This document shows positions 1 to 9,200 of a stretch of DNA of 64,000 bases, in pieces. Within the stretch, counting starts at the first letter, position 1; each line of letters starts with the position of its first letter. The notes beneath the pieces are model-generated. The model did no database searches and was not told the DNA's origin. It was given only the letters and a program-made list of their open reading frames with translations. The position numbers and the translations under genes are program-made. Source of the stretch: Kribbella caucasensis (GTDB lineage Bacteria > Actinomycetota > Actinomycetes > Propionibacteriales > Kribbellaceae); contig NZ_SNWQ01000032.1 of NCBI RefSeq assembly GCF_004361855.1, forward strand, positions 16,267-80,266. Direction: 5' to 3'.

Positions 1-173
1 TGTCCGGCCCCCTCGGCGTCACGACCACCGCGCTGTTGGCCGCGGCCACCTGGCTGGCGACCGTCCTGCTCGCCGACCGTATGCGGCGTACCGGCTATCG
101 CGGCCCGTTCGAGCTGCTGATCCGCCGAGTCACCTACCGGAGCCGGCCGAAGCTGACCGCCCGAACGACCTGA
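1..173 (+). CDS. DUF418 (YeiB-like) membrane protein, C-terminal fragment
   Basis: The frame beginning at base 3 is open from the left edge to the TGA at 171-173. It encodes about 56 residues: a hydrophobic helix (GVTTTALLAAATWLATVLLA) followed by a basic tail containing GPFELLIRRVTYR. A last helix followed by a G-P-x-E-x-x-x-R-x-x-T-Y-R motif is the usual end of DUF418 (YeiB family) polytopic membrane proteins, whose function is poorly known. Only the C-terminus is in the window, so domain order and start cannot be judged. The family assignment rests on this one motif. Confidence 0.7.
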   Translation, partial: SGPLGVTTTALLAAATWLATVLLADRMRRTGYRGPFELLIRRVTYRSRPKLTARTT

Positions 174-810
174 GTACTACGGACGGCGCTCAGTACTACG
201 GGTGGCCCCATTACTACGGGCGGCCCAGGACTAACGGCATTGCCGCTCAGCTAGCCGATCTGACTTGTCGTAAAGCTGGTCTGCGTGGTGGTCGGGTTGG
301 GGGCTGGGCATCTGGCCGTGTGGGCGAGTGCGGGGACCGTGAACAGGTTGTCGGGGGGTTCGGGCGTACGGTGCGGTGTTCACGGTTCCGCGATGGTGTT
401 CGTGATCGCGGTGTCAGGCCCGTGGCGACCTGGTTGGTCCGGCTGACCGTCGTACGACGCTTCTGACGGTGGCGTGGTCATCGAGAATCCGCTCAGTGAC
501 GCCCGACCTCTCAGACCCGACCCGCGCGACTCGACGTTGAGCACCCATCAGACGTGGGCCGGCGCGAAATGTGACTGGCCGCTGCCCAAGGTCGCCTGTT
601 GGCCGGGTCAGGCGGACCGCTAGGTGGATCCGGGGAGGTTTTTTGTGGCGACCGGGGTGGGTTGTTGGCTCAGGGCGGGCAGAAACCCGCCCCGGTTGCG
701 CTGAGCCCATCGGTGGCGAGACCGTGCCTGGGCGGCGCGGGTCGACTAAACCGGTCGAACGACGATCAGCCTGACGGCAAGCCAGGTGGCCTGACCAAGC
801 GGCATTGGGA
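174..810. other. Gene-poor intergenic stretch with short repeats and hairpins
   Basis: No reading frame here has convincing codon use; the longest ones are arginine/proline-rich in the manner of chance frames in GC-rich DNA. The stretch holds three TACTACGG direct repeats (175-182, 194-201, 212-219) with a degenerate fourth near 229-237. It also holds an inverted repeat ACCGTGAAC (336-344) / GTTCACGGT (378-386), and a compact hairpin GGGCGGG (673-679) / CCCGCCC (686-692). A T-run lies near 640. It may contain promoters or a decayed gene, but nothing more specific can be supported. Confidence 0.5.
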
Positions 811-1173
811 CTAGCGGATGGTGCTCGAGTCGATTTCCTGGGTGTACGACGTGATGTTGGTCAACGTGCCCTGGACGAACTCGAAGATGTCGCACGAGGA
901 GACGAAGGACGACTGCCACTTCTGGTCGACGTACCGGGCGATCGCGTCGACGGCGACCGCGTCGGCACTGACGATGGCCTTGAAGCGGAGGAACTGGGTG
1001 GTGCTGCGGGACAGCTGCTGCAGCGCACCCTCGCAGGCCTGGATCACCTGGTCGCGCCCCTCGAGCCGGGCAGCTCCGACCAAGGTCCAGCTGACCTCGG
1101 GATGCAGGAACGGATACACCTCGGAATACCGGTGGGTGGAGAACGCCTCCGCCACCTGCTGGATCGTCGCCAT
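811..1173 (-). CDS. SnoaL-like (NTF2-fold) protein
   Basis: Encodes 120 residues. The pattern of an N-terminal helix, then HPEVSWTLVGAARLEGRDQVIQACE, then a strand-rich second half (CDIFEFVQGTLTNITSYTQEID) is typical of SnoaL-like/NTF2-fold proteins, which are small ligand-binding or isomerase-like proteins; the substrate cannot be read from sequence. The ATG at 1173 is preferred over the TTG two codons upstream because GAGAGGA lies about 8 bases before it. The downstream end abuts the gene-poor stretch. The next gene upstream on the same strand, a lipoprotein ending at 1199, could be cotranscribed. There is no signal peptide, so the protein is probably cytoplasmic. Confidence 0.75.
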   Translation of the reverse strand: MATIQQVAEAFSTHRYSEVYPFLHPEVSWTLVGAARLEGRDQVIQACEGALQQLSRSTTQFLRFKAIVSADAVAVDAIARYVDQKWQSSFVSSCDIFEFVQGTLTNITSYTQEIDSSTIR

Positions 1174-1198
1174 CCGCAAATCCTCTCAGGTCGGCTGG

Positions 1199-1918
1199 TC
1201 AGATCTTCCAGTCCCACGGCGCGTAGATGCTGACCCGGACCGCATCCAGCAGGGTCGGAACGTACTTTGCCGAGCACCCGATCGCGTACTGGTTGCGGGC
1301 CCCGAGCACGTTTTTCCTGGTCAGATCCCGGCGCTGGACCTCGAAGGCCGTGACCAGCTTCCACTGGGGCCAGGAGTCCTCCGTGTAGGACCGGGCGATG
1401 TACCCGGCGGCGACCGGATCTCCGTGGTTGCCCAGCGCCTCGCCGGAGCGGGTGGAGGTGCGCGCGTTCAGGTAGTCGCCGCGTTGGTCGCCCATCGGGT
1501 GTTGACCCGGTGGGTTCAACCTGGCGTCGTGCAGGTTGGTCTCGTACTGCAGGCTCCACTCCTCGTAATCGCAGGCGAGGATCACCTGTGCGTTGCCGGG
1601 ACCGGGGGCGCGCAGCGCGGATTCGGGAGCATCGAGCCGGGCGACGGTGATCTGCTGGTAGGCGCTCTCGGGCACCGGCGGTCGGCTGGGAAGCTTGGTC
1701 GGGAACGGCGCCGGCTGGGTCTGCGTCGGCGTCGCTTCCGGAGACGGCTGACCTGAGGACGGTGAGCCCTGCATCTGCAGGCTGATGTAGGCGGACGGCG
1801 AGGCATCGGCCGTCGGAGCCGTTTCGGTGCCGCAGGCGGCGACCAGGAACGGCAGGCAGAGCAGTACCCCCAGTTGCGCATGGACAACTTTTACCGGTCC
1901 GGTGTCGTCCGTACGCAC
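1199..1918 (-). CDS. Putative lipoprotein of unknown function
   Basis: Encodes 239 residues from a GTG start. The N-terminus has a short charged region, a hydrophobic core (LGVLLCLPFLVAACG) and a lipobox ending in Cys, so the product is predicted to be lipid-anchored outside the membrane. Residues about 35-75 form a Pro/Ser/Thr-rich linker, as often found after actinobacterial lipoboxes. The rest is a folded domain with two internal cysteines (ILACDYEEW and YAIGCSAKY) that could form a disulfide. I do not recognise the domain. It is divergent from the membrane protein beginning at 1934, only 15 bases away, so the two promoters must overlap each other or the coding ends. Confidence 0.8.
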   Translation of the reverse strand: MRTDDTGPVKVVHAQLGVLLCLPFLVAACGTETAPTADASPSAYISLQMQGSPSSGQPSPEATPTQTQPAPFPTKLPSRPPVPESAYQQITVARLDAPESALRAPGPGNAQVILACDYEEWSLQYETNLHDARLNPPGQHPMGDQRGDYLNARTSTRSGEALGNHGDPVAAGYIARSYTEDSWPQWKLVTAFEVQRRDLTRKNVLGARNQYAIGCSAKYVPTLLDAVRVSIYAPWDWKI

Positions 1919-1933
1919 TGTGGGTGCGGTGTA

Positions 1934-2410
1934 ATGGCGGTCGTGACGACGGGTGGTGCGGGGGATGTGCGGTTGGGGCGGGCCGGGAAAGGCTTGCGGG
2001 TGCTAGTCGCCCTGGTGGGGATCGGGCTGCTCGTGAACGGGTCGGTGCGGGCCACCGATGACGTCTGGCCGTTCGGGCCGATGTCGCAGTACGCGATGTC
2101 GGTGCCGGACGACGCGGCGATCACGTACACCCGGGTCAGCGCGTTGACGGACGCGGGGACGACGGTGGATGTGCCGTTGAACATCGAGGGGGCCGGGGTC
2201 GCGCGGGCCGAGATCGAGGCGCGGATCGGGGAGATCGTCAAGGATCCGTCGTTGCTGCAGCAGGTGGCGGACGGGTGGGCGAAGAAGCACCCGGACAAGC
2301 CGAAGTACGTGAGGCTCGAGCTGATCCGGGACACCACGCAACTGGTGGAGGGCCGGGTCGAGGGTCCGCCGAAGTCCGAAGTACTGGCGACCTGGCAGGT
2401 GCGCCGGTGA
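1934..2410 (+). CDS. Single-pass membrane protein of unknown function
   Basis: Encodes 158 residues from the chosen ATG. One membrane segment (residues about 22-37, VLVALVGIGLLVNG) is followed by an outside domain beginning WPFGPMSQYAMS and ending near residue 158. The downstream gene starts with GTG overlapping this stop by 4 bases, so the two are translationally coupled and probably act together. The WPFGPMSQYA motif followed by a polytopic partner is an arrangement seen in actinobacteria, but I know of no assigned function. A longer frame starts at 1874 inside the divergent gene; the ATG at 1934 is preferred because it puts the membrane segment near the N-terminus. Confidence 0.75.
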   Translation: MAVVTTGGAGDVRLGRAGKGLRVLVALVGIGLLVNGSVRATDDVWPFGPMSQYAMSVPDDAAITYTRVSALTDAGTTVDVPLNIEGAGVARAEIEARIGEIVKDPSLLQQVADGWAKKHPDKPKYVRLELIRDTTQLVEGRVEGPPKSEVLATWQVRR

Positions 2411-3318
2411 AGGTCGTCAACTGGTTCACGCCCGCGATCGCGTTGGCCAGGGTGGCGTGGTTGCGGACGGTCCTGTACCTGTTCGTCATCCTCGACATGC
2501 ACGCGTTCGTCCGGGACACCCGGCTGAAGGGCGAGCACACCGGGCTGTACCAACCGCTGTTCCTGGCTCGCCTGTTCGACCTGCCGAGGCCGTCGGTCAC
2601 CAACACGACGATCCTGTACGTCGTCCTCATCGTCGCGTGTCTCGTCGGCGCCACCAACTGGTTCCCCCGGATCGCGGGCTGGGTGGTCGCCCCGGCGTTC
2701 ACCTGGTGGGTGCTGATCGGGATGAGCGACGGCAAGGTGGACCACGACCACCTCGCGCTGGTGGTCGCGTTGTGGGTGCTGCCGACGGTCAAGCCGCAGC
2801 AGAAGGGCTGGAGGGCCTACGGGGACCAGAGCAGGTCCGAGGCGGCCGGCTGGGCTGTCAGGTGTGTCCAGCTCAGCGTGATCGCGACGTACTTCCTCTC
2901 GGCGGTCGCCAAGCTGCGGAGCGCCGGCTGGGTGGTGACCTGGCCCGGGAGCGCAGTACTGACCTGGGCGATCGTCCGCCGGCCGCACCCGGTCGGGGAG
3001 TGGTTGCTGAACCACCCGTGGATGCTGCACGTGATGCAGTGGGTCGGGTTCATCGGCGAGCTCCTGTCGCCGGTGGTGCTGTGGCTGAAGGGGCGCTGGC
3101 AGTTGCTCGCTGCGCTGTTCTTCATCGGCTTCCATGTGGCGAACACCGCGATCCTGCTGATCCACTTCCTGCCGACCGTGGTCTGCTGGCTCGCCTTCGC
3201 CCCACTCGAGCGGATCGTGCCCTGGTTCCAGCGCCGGAGCAGGTCAGCCGGCGACGCCGGACAGGCCGAAGACCAGGCCGAAGACGGCGGGAAGGCCAAG
3301 GAGCAGGCCGGCGCGTAA
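2407..3318 (+). CDS. Polytopic membrane protein (HTTM/DoxX-like)
   Basis: Encodes 303 residues from the GTG that overlaps the upstream stop. Several hydrophobic segments are visible (LRTVLYLFVILDMHAFV; NTTILYVVLIVACLVGATNW; HLALVVALWVLPTV; LSVIATYFLSAVAKL; LLAALFFIGFHVANTAILLIHF), with conserved-looking His, Trp and Lys residues near the membrane. This resembles HTTM/vitamin-K-carboxylase-like or DoxX-type proteins of unknown activity. The C-terminal 25 residues are hydrophilic (Asp/Glu/Ala/Lys-rich) and lie in DNA that also encodes, on the other strand, the end of the membrane protein at 3244-3648. The family call is tentative. Confidence 0.75.
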   Translation: MKVVNWFTPAIALARVAWLRTVLYLFVILDMHAFVRDTRLKGEHTGLYQPLFLARLFDLPRPSVTNTTILYVVLIVACLVGATNWFPRIAGWVVAPAFTWWVLIGMSDGKVDHDHLALVVALWVLPTVKPQQKGWRAYGDQSRSEAAGWAVRCVQLSVIATYFLSAVAKLRSAGWVVTWPGSAVLTWAIVRRPHPVGEWLLNHPWMLHVMQWVGFIGELLSPVVLWLKGRWQLLAALFFIGFHVANTAILLIHFLPTVVCWLAFAPLERIVPWFQRRSRSAGDAGQAEDQAEDGGKAKEQAGA

Positions 3319-3648
3319 CCGGAACCGGCGGCCGTCCGGTCCCGGCGTCCGGACGATCCGGGACAGCACCGCCCCGGCGTACCCGAAGACCAGCGCGGCG
3401 AGCAGGATCTGCTGGGTCGGCAGGGTGTCGCCCTCGTGGGTCAGGCCGAGGGTGACCAGGCCCGGGCAGCAGAACGCGAACATGCCGAACCCGAGCTCCG
3501 GGATCGGCAGCCAGCGGCGCCCGAGCACGTCGAGCTCGGCCGGACGCTTGCGCTGGACCGAGCGGACGAACCGGGTGGTGCTGAGCAACAGGTCGCTGAT
3601 GCAGAGGACGGCCGCGACGACCAGGGCGGCGTGGAAAATCGTCTGCAC
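3244..3648 (-). CDS. Small membrane protein, four predicted helices
   Basis: Encodes 134 residues from a GTG start. Four hydrophobic stretches are evident (AALVVAAVLCISDLLL; GFGMFAFCCPGLVTLGL; ILLAALVFGYAGAVLSRIV; LLLGLPAVFGLVFGLSG). A Cys pair, CCPG, lies in the second helix. The family is not recognised; the overall shape resembles small MauE/DoxX-type redox membrane proteins, but the evidence is weak. Its last 75 bases overlap the convergent gene 2407-3318 in antisense. Upstream it is divergent from glnA2, with about 135 bases between start codons. Confidence 0.6.
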   Translation of the reverse strand: MQTIFHAALVVAAVLCISDLLLSTTRFVRSVQRKRPAELDVLGRRWLPIPELGFGMFAFCCPGLVTLGLTHEGDTLPTQQILLAALVFGYAGAVLSRIVRTPGPDGRRFRLRAGLLLGLPAVFGLVFGLSGVAG

Positions 3649-3694
3649 GGGGAGAACGTTAGGCCCCGCTTGACCGCCTTGTCCCCGCTAACAC

Positions 3695-3710
3695 GTAACG
3701 TCTGCTTAAC
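3695..3710 (+). promoter_or_regulatory. Possible GlnR half-site pair upstream of glnA2
   Basis: GTAAC at 3695-3699 and TTAAC at 3706-3710 are separated by 6 bases. This matches the 11-base periodicity of the actinobacterial GlnR box (GTnAC-n6-GnAAC), apart from T for G in the second half. It lies 74 bases before the glnA2 start. Only one pair is present, and short AT-rich pentamers can occur by chance. Confidence 0.3.
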
Positions 3711-3783
3711 AGAGACGGGGCACACTGTGTGAGGCCCTGTCATCAGCGCCGACAGCCGCAGGACGAGAGAGGTGGACACGCCG

Positions 3784-5124
3784 ATGGACAAGCAGCAGGA
3801 GTTCGTGCTGCGCGCGCTCGAGGAGCGCGACGTGCGGTTCGTTCGGCTCTGGTTCACCGACGTGCTCGGCTTCCTCAAGTCGGTCGCGGTGGCGCCGGCC
3901 GAGCTGGAGGGCGCGTTCGCCGAGGGGATCGGCTTCGACGGGTCCGCGATCGAGGGCTTCGCCCGGGTGACCGAGGCGGACATGCTGGCCAAACCGGACC
4001 CGTCGACGTTCCAGATCCTGCCCTGGCGGGGCGAGACGATGGGCACCGCGCGGATGTTCTGCGACATCAACATGCCGGACGGCTCGCCGTCGTTCGCCGA
4101 CCCGCGGTACGTGCTGAAGCGGACCCTGGCCAAGGCGGCCGATCTCGGGTTCACCTTCTACACCCACCCGGAGATCGAGTTCTACCTGTTCAAGCAGCCG
4201 GCCGGCCCGGCCGGGACGCCGCCGGAGCCGGTCGACTCGTCCGGGTACTTCGACCACACCCCGCAGGGCATCGGCAACGACTTCCGCCGCGAGGCGATCA
4301 CGATGCTGGAGTCGATGGGCATCTCGGTCGAGTTCAGCCACCACGAGGGCGGCCCGGGCCAGCAGGAGATCGACCTGCGGTACGCCGACGCGCTCAGCAC
4401 GGCCGACAACATCATGACCTTCCGGGTGGTGGTGAAGGAGGTCGCGCTCAGCCAGGGCATCTACGCCTCGTTCATGCCGAAGCCGCTGAGCGACCAGCCG
4501 GGTTCGGGGATGCACACCCACATGTCGCTGTTCGAGGGCGACCGGAACGCGTTCTTCGAGGGCGGCGCGCAGTACCAGCTGTCCAAGACCGGCCGGGCCT
4601 TCATCGCCGGCCTGCTGTACCACGCGGCCGAGATCACCGCGGTGACGAACCAGTGGGTGAACTCGTACAAGCGGCTCGCCGTCGGTGACGAGGCGCCCTC
4701 GTTCATCTCGTGGGGGCACAACAACCGGTCCGCGCTGGTCCGGGTGCCGATGTACAAGCCGCACAAGGGCCAGTCGAGCCGGGTGGAGTTCCGCTCGCTG
4801 GACTCGGCAGCGAACCCGTATCTGGCGTTCGCGCTGATGCTGGCGGCCGGGCTGAAGGGCATCGAGGAGGGGTACGAGTTGCCCCGTGAGGTCGAGGACG
4901 ACGTCTGGTCGCTGACTTCGAGGGAGCGCCGCGCGCTGGGGATCAAGCCGTTGCCGAGCAGCCTGGCCGAGGCGATCAGCGCGATGGAGGACAGTGAGCT
5001 GGTCGCCGAGACGCTGGGTGAGCACGTCTTCGACTTCTTCCTGCGCAACAAGCGGGTCGAGTGGCAGGACTACCGCCGCCAGGTCACCCCGTTCGAGCTC
5101 AACAAACTGCTGCCGGTCCTCTAA
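3784..5124 (+). CDS. glnA: Type I glutamine synthetase, GlnA2 subtype
   Basis: Catalyses ATP-dependent amidation of glutamate (or a related acceptor) with ammonia in the cytoplasm. The 446-residue product begins MDKQQEFVLRALEERDVRFV, the standard start of the actinobacterial GlnA2 subtype, and its length equals that of Mycobacterium tuberculosis GlnA2 as I recall it. Visible family motifs are GFDGSAIEGF near residue 50, the metal/glutamate-binding segment PGSGMHTHMSLF, and NRSALVRVP with VEFRSLDSAANPYL in the C-terminal barrel. The ATG at 3784 is chosen over the GTG at 3772 because GAGAGG lies just before the GTG and because family members begin at MDKQQ. In many actinobacteria glnE follows directly; here two unrelated genes intervene. 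Substrate preference of this subtype is not settled by sequence. Confidence 0.95.
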   Translation: MDKQQEFVLRALEERDVRFVRLWFTDVLGFLKSVAVAPAELEGAFAEGIGFDGSAIEGFARVTEADMLAKPDPSTFQILPWRGETMGTARMFCDINMPDGSPSFADPRYVLKRTLAKAADLGFTFYTHPEIEFYLFKQPAGPAGTPPEPVDSSGYFDHTPQGIGNDFRREAITMLESMGISVEFSHHEGGPGQQEIDLRYADALSTADNIMTFRVVVKEVALSQGIYASFMPKPLSDQPGSGMHTHMSLFEGDRNAFFEGGAQYQLSKTGRAFIAGLLYHAAEITAVTNQWVNSYKRLAVGDEAPSFISWGHNNRSALVRVPMYKPHKGQSSRVEFRSLDSAANPYLAFALMLAAGLKGIEEGYELPREVEDDVWSLTSRERRALGIKPLPSSLAEAISAMEDSELVAETLGEHVFDFFLRNKRVEWQDYRRQVTPFELNKLLPVL

Positions 5125-5211
5125 CCAGTTCACAGCTGGCCGCGCATGAGCGGCAAATAGTTTCCTGAGCCGTCATCTATCCGTTGCCCTGGTCACGTGG
5201 GATGGGCTCTC

Positions 5212-6291
5212 ATGCGGCGCCTGCTTGCGTTCACCGGTCTGCTCGTCTTCCTGCTGACCACGGGAGCCGCTACCGCGTCGGCGCACGTCATCGCGTCCGC
5301 GGGTTACTCGACCGTTCACCAAGACGGCAGTCGCGTGACCTATCAGCTCAGCCTCGAGTACGCCGTACTGGCGCGGGCCGTCGATCTCGGTGCACCGGCC
5401 ACCGATGACGGGCAGCGGGCACAAGCACTCGACACGGCCCGGCCGCGGTTGGAGGAATATCTCCACGATCGGGTGATCGTCTCCCTCGACGGCGCCGCCT
5501 GCGAACCCCGGCTGGAGACCACCTCGGTCAGCAACCGGGCGGAGAAGCCGTACGCCGACCTCGGGCTGGTCTACGAATGCGCCGGCGACGAAGGCCTGTT
5601 CCGCCTGCAGTACAAGGTTTTCGACGACTCGGAGGCGGTCGCCGACGACCACACCAACGTGGTCGAGTACACCTTCGGCAACGAGTCCGGCCGGACCATC
5701 TTCGACCGCAGCCACCACGATTTCACCGTCGGCGACAACACCCTCGCGTCGTCCAGCCTGCAGTTCGGCAAGCTGGGCGTCGAGCACATCCTGCTCGGCC
5801 TCGACCACGTGCTCTTCGTCGTCGCTCTCGTCCTCGGCGCGACCACCTTCCAGAGCCTGCTGAAAGTGATCTCGATGTTCACCGTGGCGCACAGCGTCAC
5901 GCTCGTCTCCACCCTGCTGGGCGGGATCTCGGTACCGGCGGTGATCGTCGAGCCGCTGATCGCGCTGTCGATCGCCTTCGTCGCCGTCGAGAACCTGCTC
6001 GGCTCCACCCGGCACCGGATGCCGGTGGTCTTCGGTTTCGGTCTCCTGCACGGTCTCGGCTTCGCCGGGTCCCTGCGGATCACCGATGGGGCCAGCCCCG
6101 AACTGCTCGTCTCGCTGCTCAGCTTCAACCTCGGTATCGAGGCCGGTCAGGCGCTGTTGCTGATCGCCGTGTTCCCGCTGGTCCTGCTCATCCGCCGGAG
6201 CCGCTTCTCGGTTCCGGCCGTTCGCTCGGCGACCGGGGTCGTCGCCGCCTTCGGCCTCTTCTGGTTCGTAGAAAGGTTCTTCCTCACATGA
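5212..6291 (+). CDS. HupE/UreJ-like membrane protein
   Basis: Encodes 359 residues. A signal peptide (residues 1-24, ending ATASAH) is followed by an outside domain of about 160 residues. A polytopic C-terminal half then begins LGVEHILLGLDHVLFVVALVLG, with His/Glu/Asp-His residues characteristic of HupE/UreJ_2 proteins; further helices contain FGFGLLHGLGFAGSL. HupE/UreJ proteins have been linked to nickel entry, but members with this large N-terminal domain usually lie away from hydrogenase genes and their role is unknown. The stop overlaps the start of the phosphoesterase gene (ATGA at 6288-6291), so the two are coupled. An upstream GTG at 5197 is also possible. Confidence 0.85.
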   Translation: MRRLLAFTGLLVFLLTTGAATASAHVIASAGYSTVHQDGSRVTYQLSLEYAVLARAVDLGAPATDDGQRAQALDTARPRLEEYLHDRVIVSLDGAACEPRLETTSVSNRAEKPYADLGLVYECAGDEGLFRLQYKVFDDSEAVADDHTNVVEYTFGNESGRTIFDRSHHDFTVGDNTLASSSLQFGKLGVEHILLGLDHVLFVVALVLGATTFQSLLKVISMFTVAHSVTLVSTLLGGISVPAVIVEPLIALSIAFVAVENLLGSTRHRMPVVFGFGLLHGLGFAGSLRITDGASPELLVSLLSFNLGIEAGQALLLIAVFPLVLLIRRSRFSVPAVRSATGVVAAFGLFWFVERFFLT

Positions 6292-9200
6292 TCCGCCTGA
6301 CCCGCTCGTCTCGCGATCACCAACCGACGACGAAGTACCACAAGCTCTTGTACGGCGTGACCGCCGGGCTCGCCGCGCTGGTGATCGGCGTGCCGCTCAC
6401 CGGTGTGCTCGCCGATGCCGTCGACGCGCCCAACGCCACCATCTCCGGCACGGTCTTCGAGGACCGCGACAACGACAACCGGATCGACACCGGTGAGCCG
6501 GTGCTGCCCGGGGTCAGCGTGTCCGACGGCCAGCAGATCGTCGTCACCGACGCCCAGGGCCGCTACACGTTCGGCACCGACGTCGAGCGCCGTGACGTGG
6601 ACCTCGTCTTCGTCACCCAGCCGGCCGGCTACTCGGTCGGCACCGACGACTCGATGACCCCGAAGTTCTACCGCAACCTCGGCCAGCTCGCCGCCGGAGA
6701 CACCCGCGAGGTGGACTTCGGCCTGCGCAAGGACCGGGACAACGACGGCGGCCGGTTCACCTTCGGCAACGTCGCCGACCCGCACGTGAACGCCCAGCTG
6801 GCCGAGCAGATCACCGAGATCAACTCGACCCGGCAGGAGCTCGCCTTCATCCAGGTCAGCGGCGACCTGACGAACAACGCGACCGACCCGGAGTTCGAGT
6901 TCTACAAGGCCGGTACCGCGAACTCGAAGGTCCCGGTGTGGCCGGCCGTCGGCAACCACGAGTACTCCGCCGGCGCGACGTACGCGGTCCGGATCAACAA
7001 CTACCGCAAGCACGTCGGGCCCGAGTGGTACTCCTTCGACTACGGCGACCGGCACTTCCTGGTGCTGGAGAACAACGGCGCCGCGCCGTTCGCCGAGCAG
7101 CTCGAATGGGTCAAGGCCGACCTCGCCCAGAACGTCAAGGAGGGCAAGCGGCTGGTGGTGCTCGCCCACCAGCCGATGAACGTGCCGTTCGGCTCGCCGA
7201 GTGTCTACGACGAGTACGGCAAGGTGCTGGAGCAGTACGGCGCCGAGCTGATGCTGGTCGGTCACGAGCACTCCAACGATGTGGAGCCGAGGAGCGACTT
7301 CGCCGGCACCGCGAAGCACATCCAGACGGTGTCGAGCTCGTACACGATCGACAACTCGCCGCGCGGGTTCCGGTTCGTGAACATGCACAACAAGACCTTC
7401 GACAACCCGTTCCGGATCTACGGCGCGGAGAAGGACCTCACCGTCGTCAGCCCGGCACCCGGTACGTCGATCCCGCGGGACGGCTTCCCGGGCATCCAGG
7501 TGAACGCCTACGACAGCAGTGACGCCCCGGTGAGTGTCCGCTACCGCATCGACAACGGCAGCTGGAAGCCGCTCTACTCGACCGGCGAGTTCACCTGGTA
7601 CGGCACGCTGCCGGACAGCACGCAGTACGGCGACCACACGCTGCTGGTCGAGGCGGCGGACAAGACCGGAGCGATCTGGAAGGCCACCTCGACGTTCACT
7701 TTGACCAACGAGAAGGCGATCAAGCCGGTCGCTGGCGCGAACTGGTCCCAGCACCACGGCGACCCGTCGCACACCGGAGTCGCCACCGACAGCATCGCCG
7801 CCGGGCAGCGGCTTGCCTGGTCGTACCGGACGAAGGGCACGTTCCTGACCGGCTCGCCCGCGATCGTCGACGGTGTCGTGTACGCCGGGACGCGGGACGA
7901 GGACGGTGACGGCAACAGCGCGGTACACGCGGTGTCGCTGGCGACCGGCCGCAAGCTGTGGAGCTACACCGTGCCGTCCTCGGTGCACGGCAGCATCGCG
8001 GTGTCGGACGGGCTCGTGTTCGTACCGACGCTGCGCGGCACGCTCTTCGCCGTGGACGCCAAGACCGGTCAGCTGAAGTGGCGTAACGATCCCGGTCCGG
8101 CGCCGGAGGGCAACAACCAGCGCACGTACGGGTACTACGGCGTGACGGTTGCCGAGGGCAAGGTGCTGTACCCGTACCAGACCAGGCACGGCGAGGCGAG
8201 CCGCGGTCTGCTGGTCGCGCTCGACGTCAAGACCGGGCAGCGGATCTGGGCATCGCCGATGAGCGGTGCCACGATGAGCGACGGTACGCCGGCTGTCTCG
8301 AACGGTCACGTGTACGTCGGCAACGAAACCGCCGACCGGGTCATCTCCTACAACCTCGAGACCGGCGCGGTCGAGTGGACCGGAACCGCGGCTCTAGGTG
8401 GTTGGCAGGACGGCATCCCGTCCGCTGCCGACGGTCGGGTCTTCATCGGCTCCGGCAACGGGATCATCGCTCGCGACGGCGCGACCGGAGCCACCCTGTG
8501 GAGCTACCGCAGCTCCTGGCCGTCACTGGTCAACGGCAACGCCACCCCGGCCGCCGCGGCGATCAAGGGCGACGTCGTCTATATGGGCTTCCCGAGTGGT
8601 GAGGTGGCCGCGCTCAACGCCGGTACCGGTGCGGTCATCTGGAAGCGGTTGCTGCCGGGCAAGCAGTACCGCGGTGGGTCGTTCACCTCACCCGTTGTCA
8701 GCGGCAACACGTTGTTCGTCGGCTCGAACGGCGGCAGCTTCTACGCACTGGATGCCCAGACGGGTCAGCCGCTGTGGCAGCAGGACCTGGGCACCTGGGT
8801 CTCCGCCGGACCGGTTGTCAGCGGCAACACGGTCGTCGTCGGTGCGTTCGACGGCAACCTGTACGCCTTCACCCCGGGCGGTGTCGCGGCCAAGCCGTGG
8901 CCCGTGGTGTCCGGCAAGGTGACCAAGAAGGACAGTGGCGAACCGGTCGCCTCGACCGCTGTCACCGTTCTGCAGAACGAAATGTCGATCGGCTCTACCA
9001 CGACGGATGCCGCTGGCAACTATCGGTTGGCGCTGGAGAAGGGGGCCGGCACCTACACGATCCAGTCGGCCCAGCTCGGCTACGCGACGGCCGCCAAGGA
9101 GATCACCGTGGGCGACGGCGGAGCCGCCGGCGTCAACCTGGAGATCTCGCCGGTGAACGTCGACGCGAGCGTCGGCAAGCGGCTGCCCAGCGGCCTGGTC

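Noticed and set aside
3695..3710. Strong claim of GlnR control of glnA2
   Set aside because: Only one imperfect half-site pair is present, so it is listed as a weak site, not a finding.
5577..6287. Upstream extension of the phosphoesterase frame
   Set aside because: This stretch overlaps the HupE-like gene out of frame and shows shadow composition; the ATG at 6288 is followed by an export segment and overlaps the upstream stop in the usual way.
6147..8309. Long minus-strand open frame inside the phosphoesterase gene
   Set aside because: Its sequence is arginine/valine-rich noise, while the plus strand has complete catalytic motifs.
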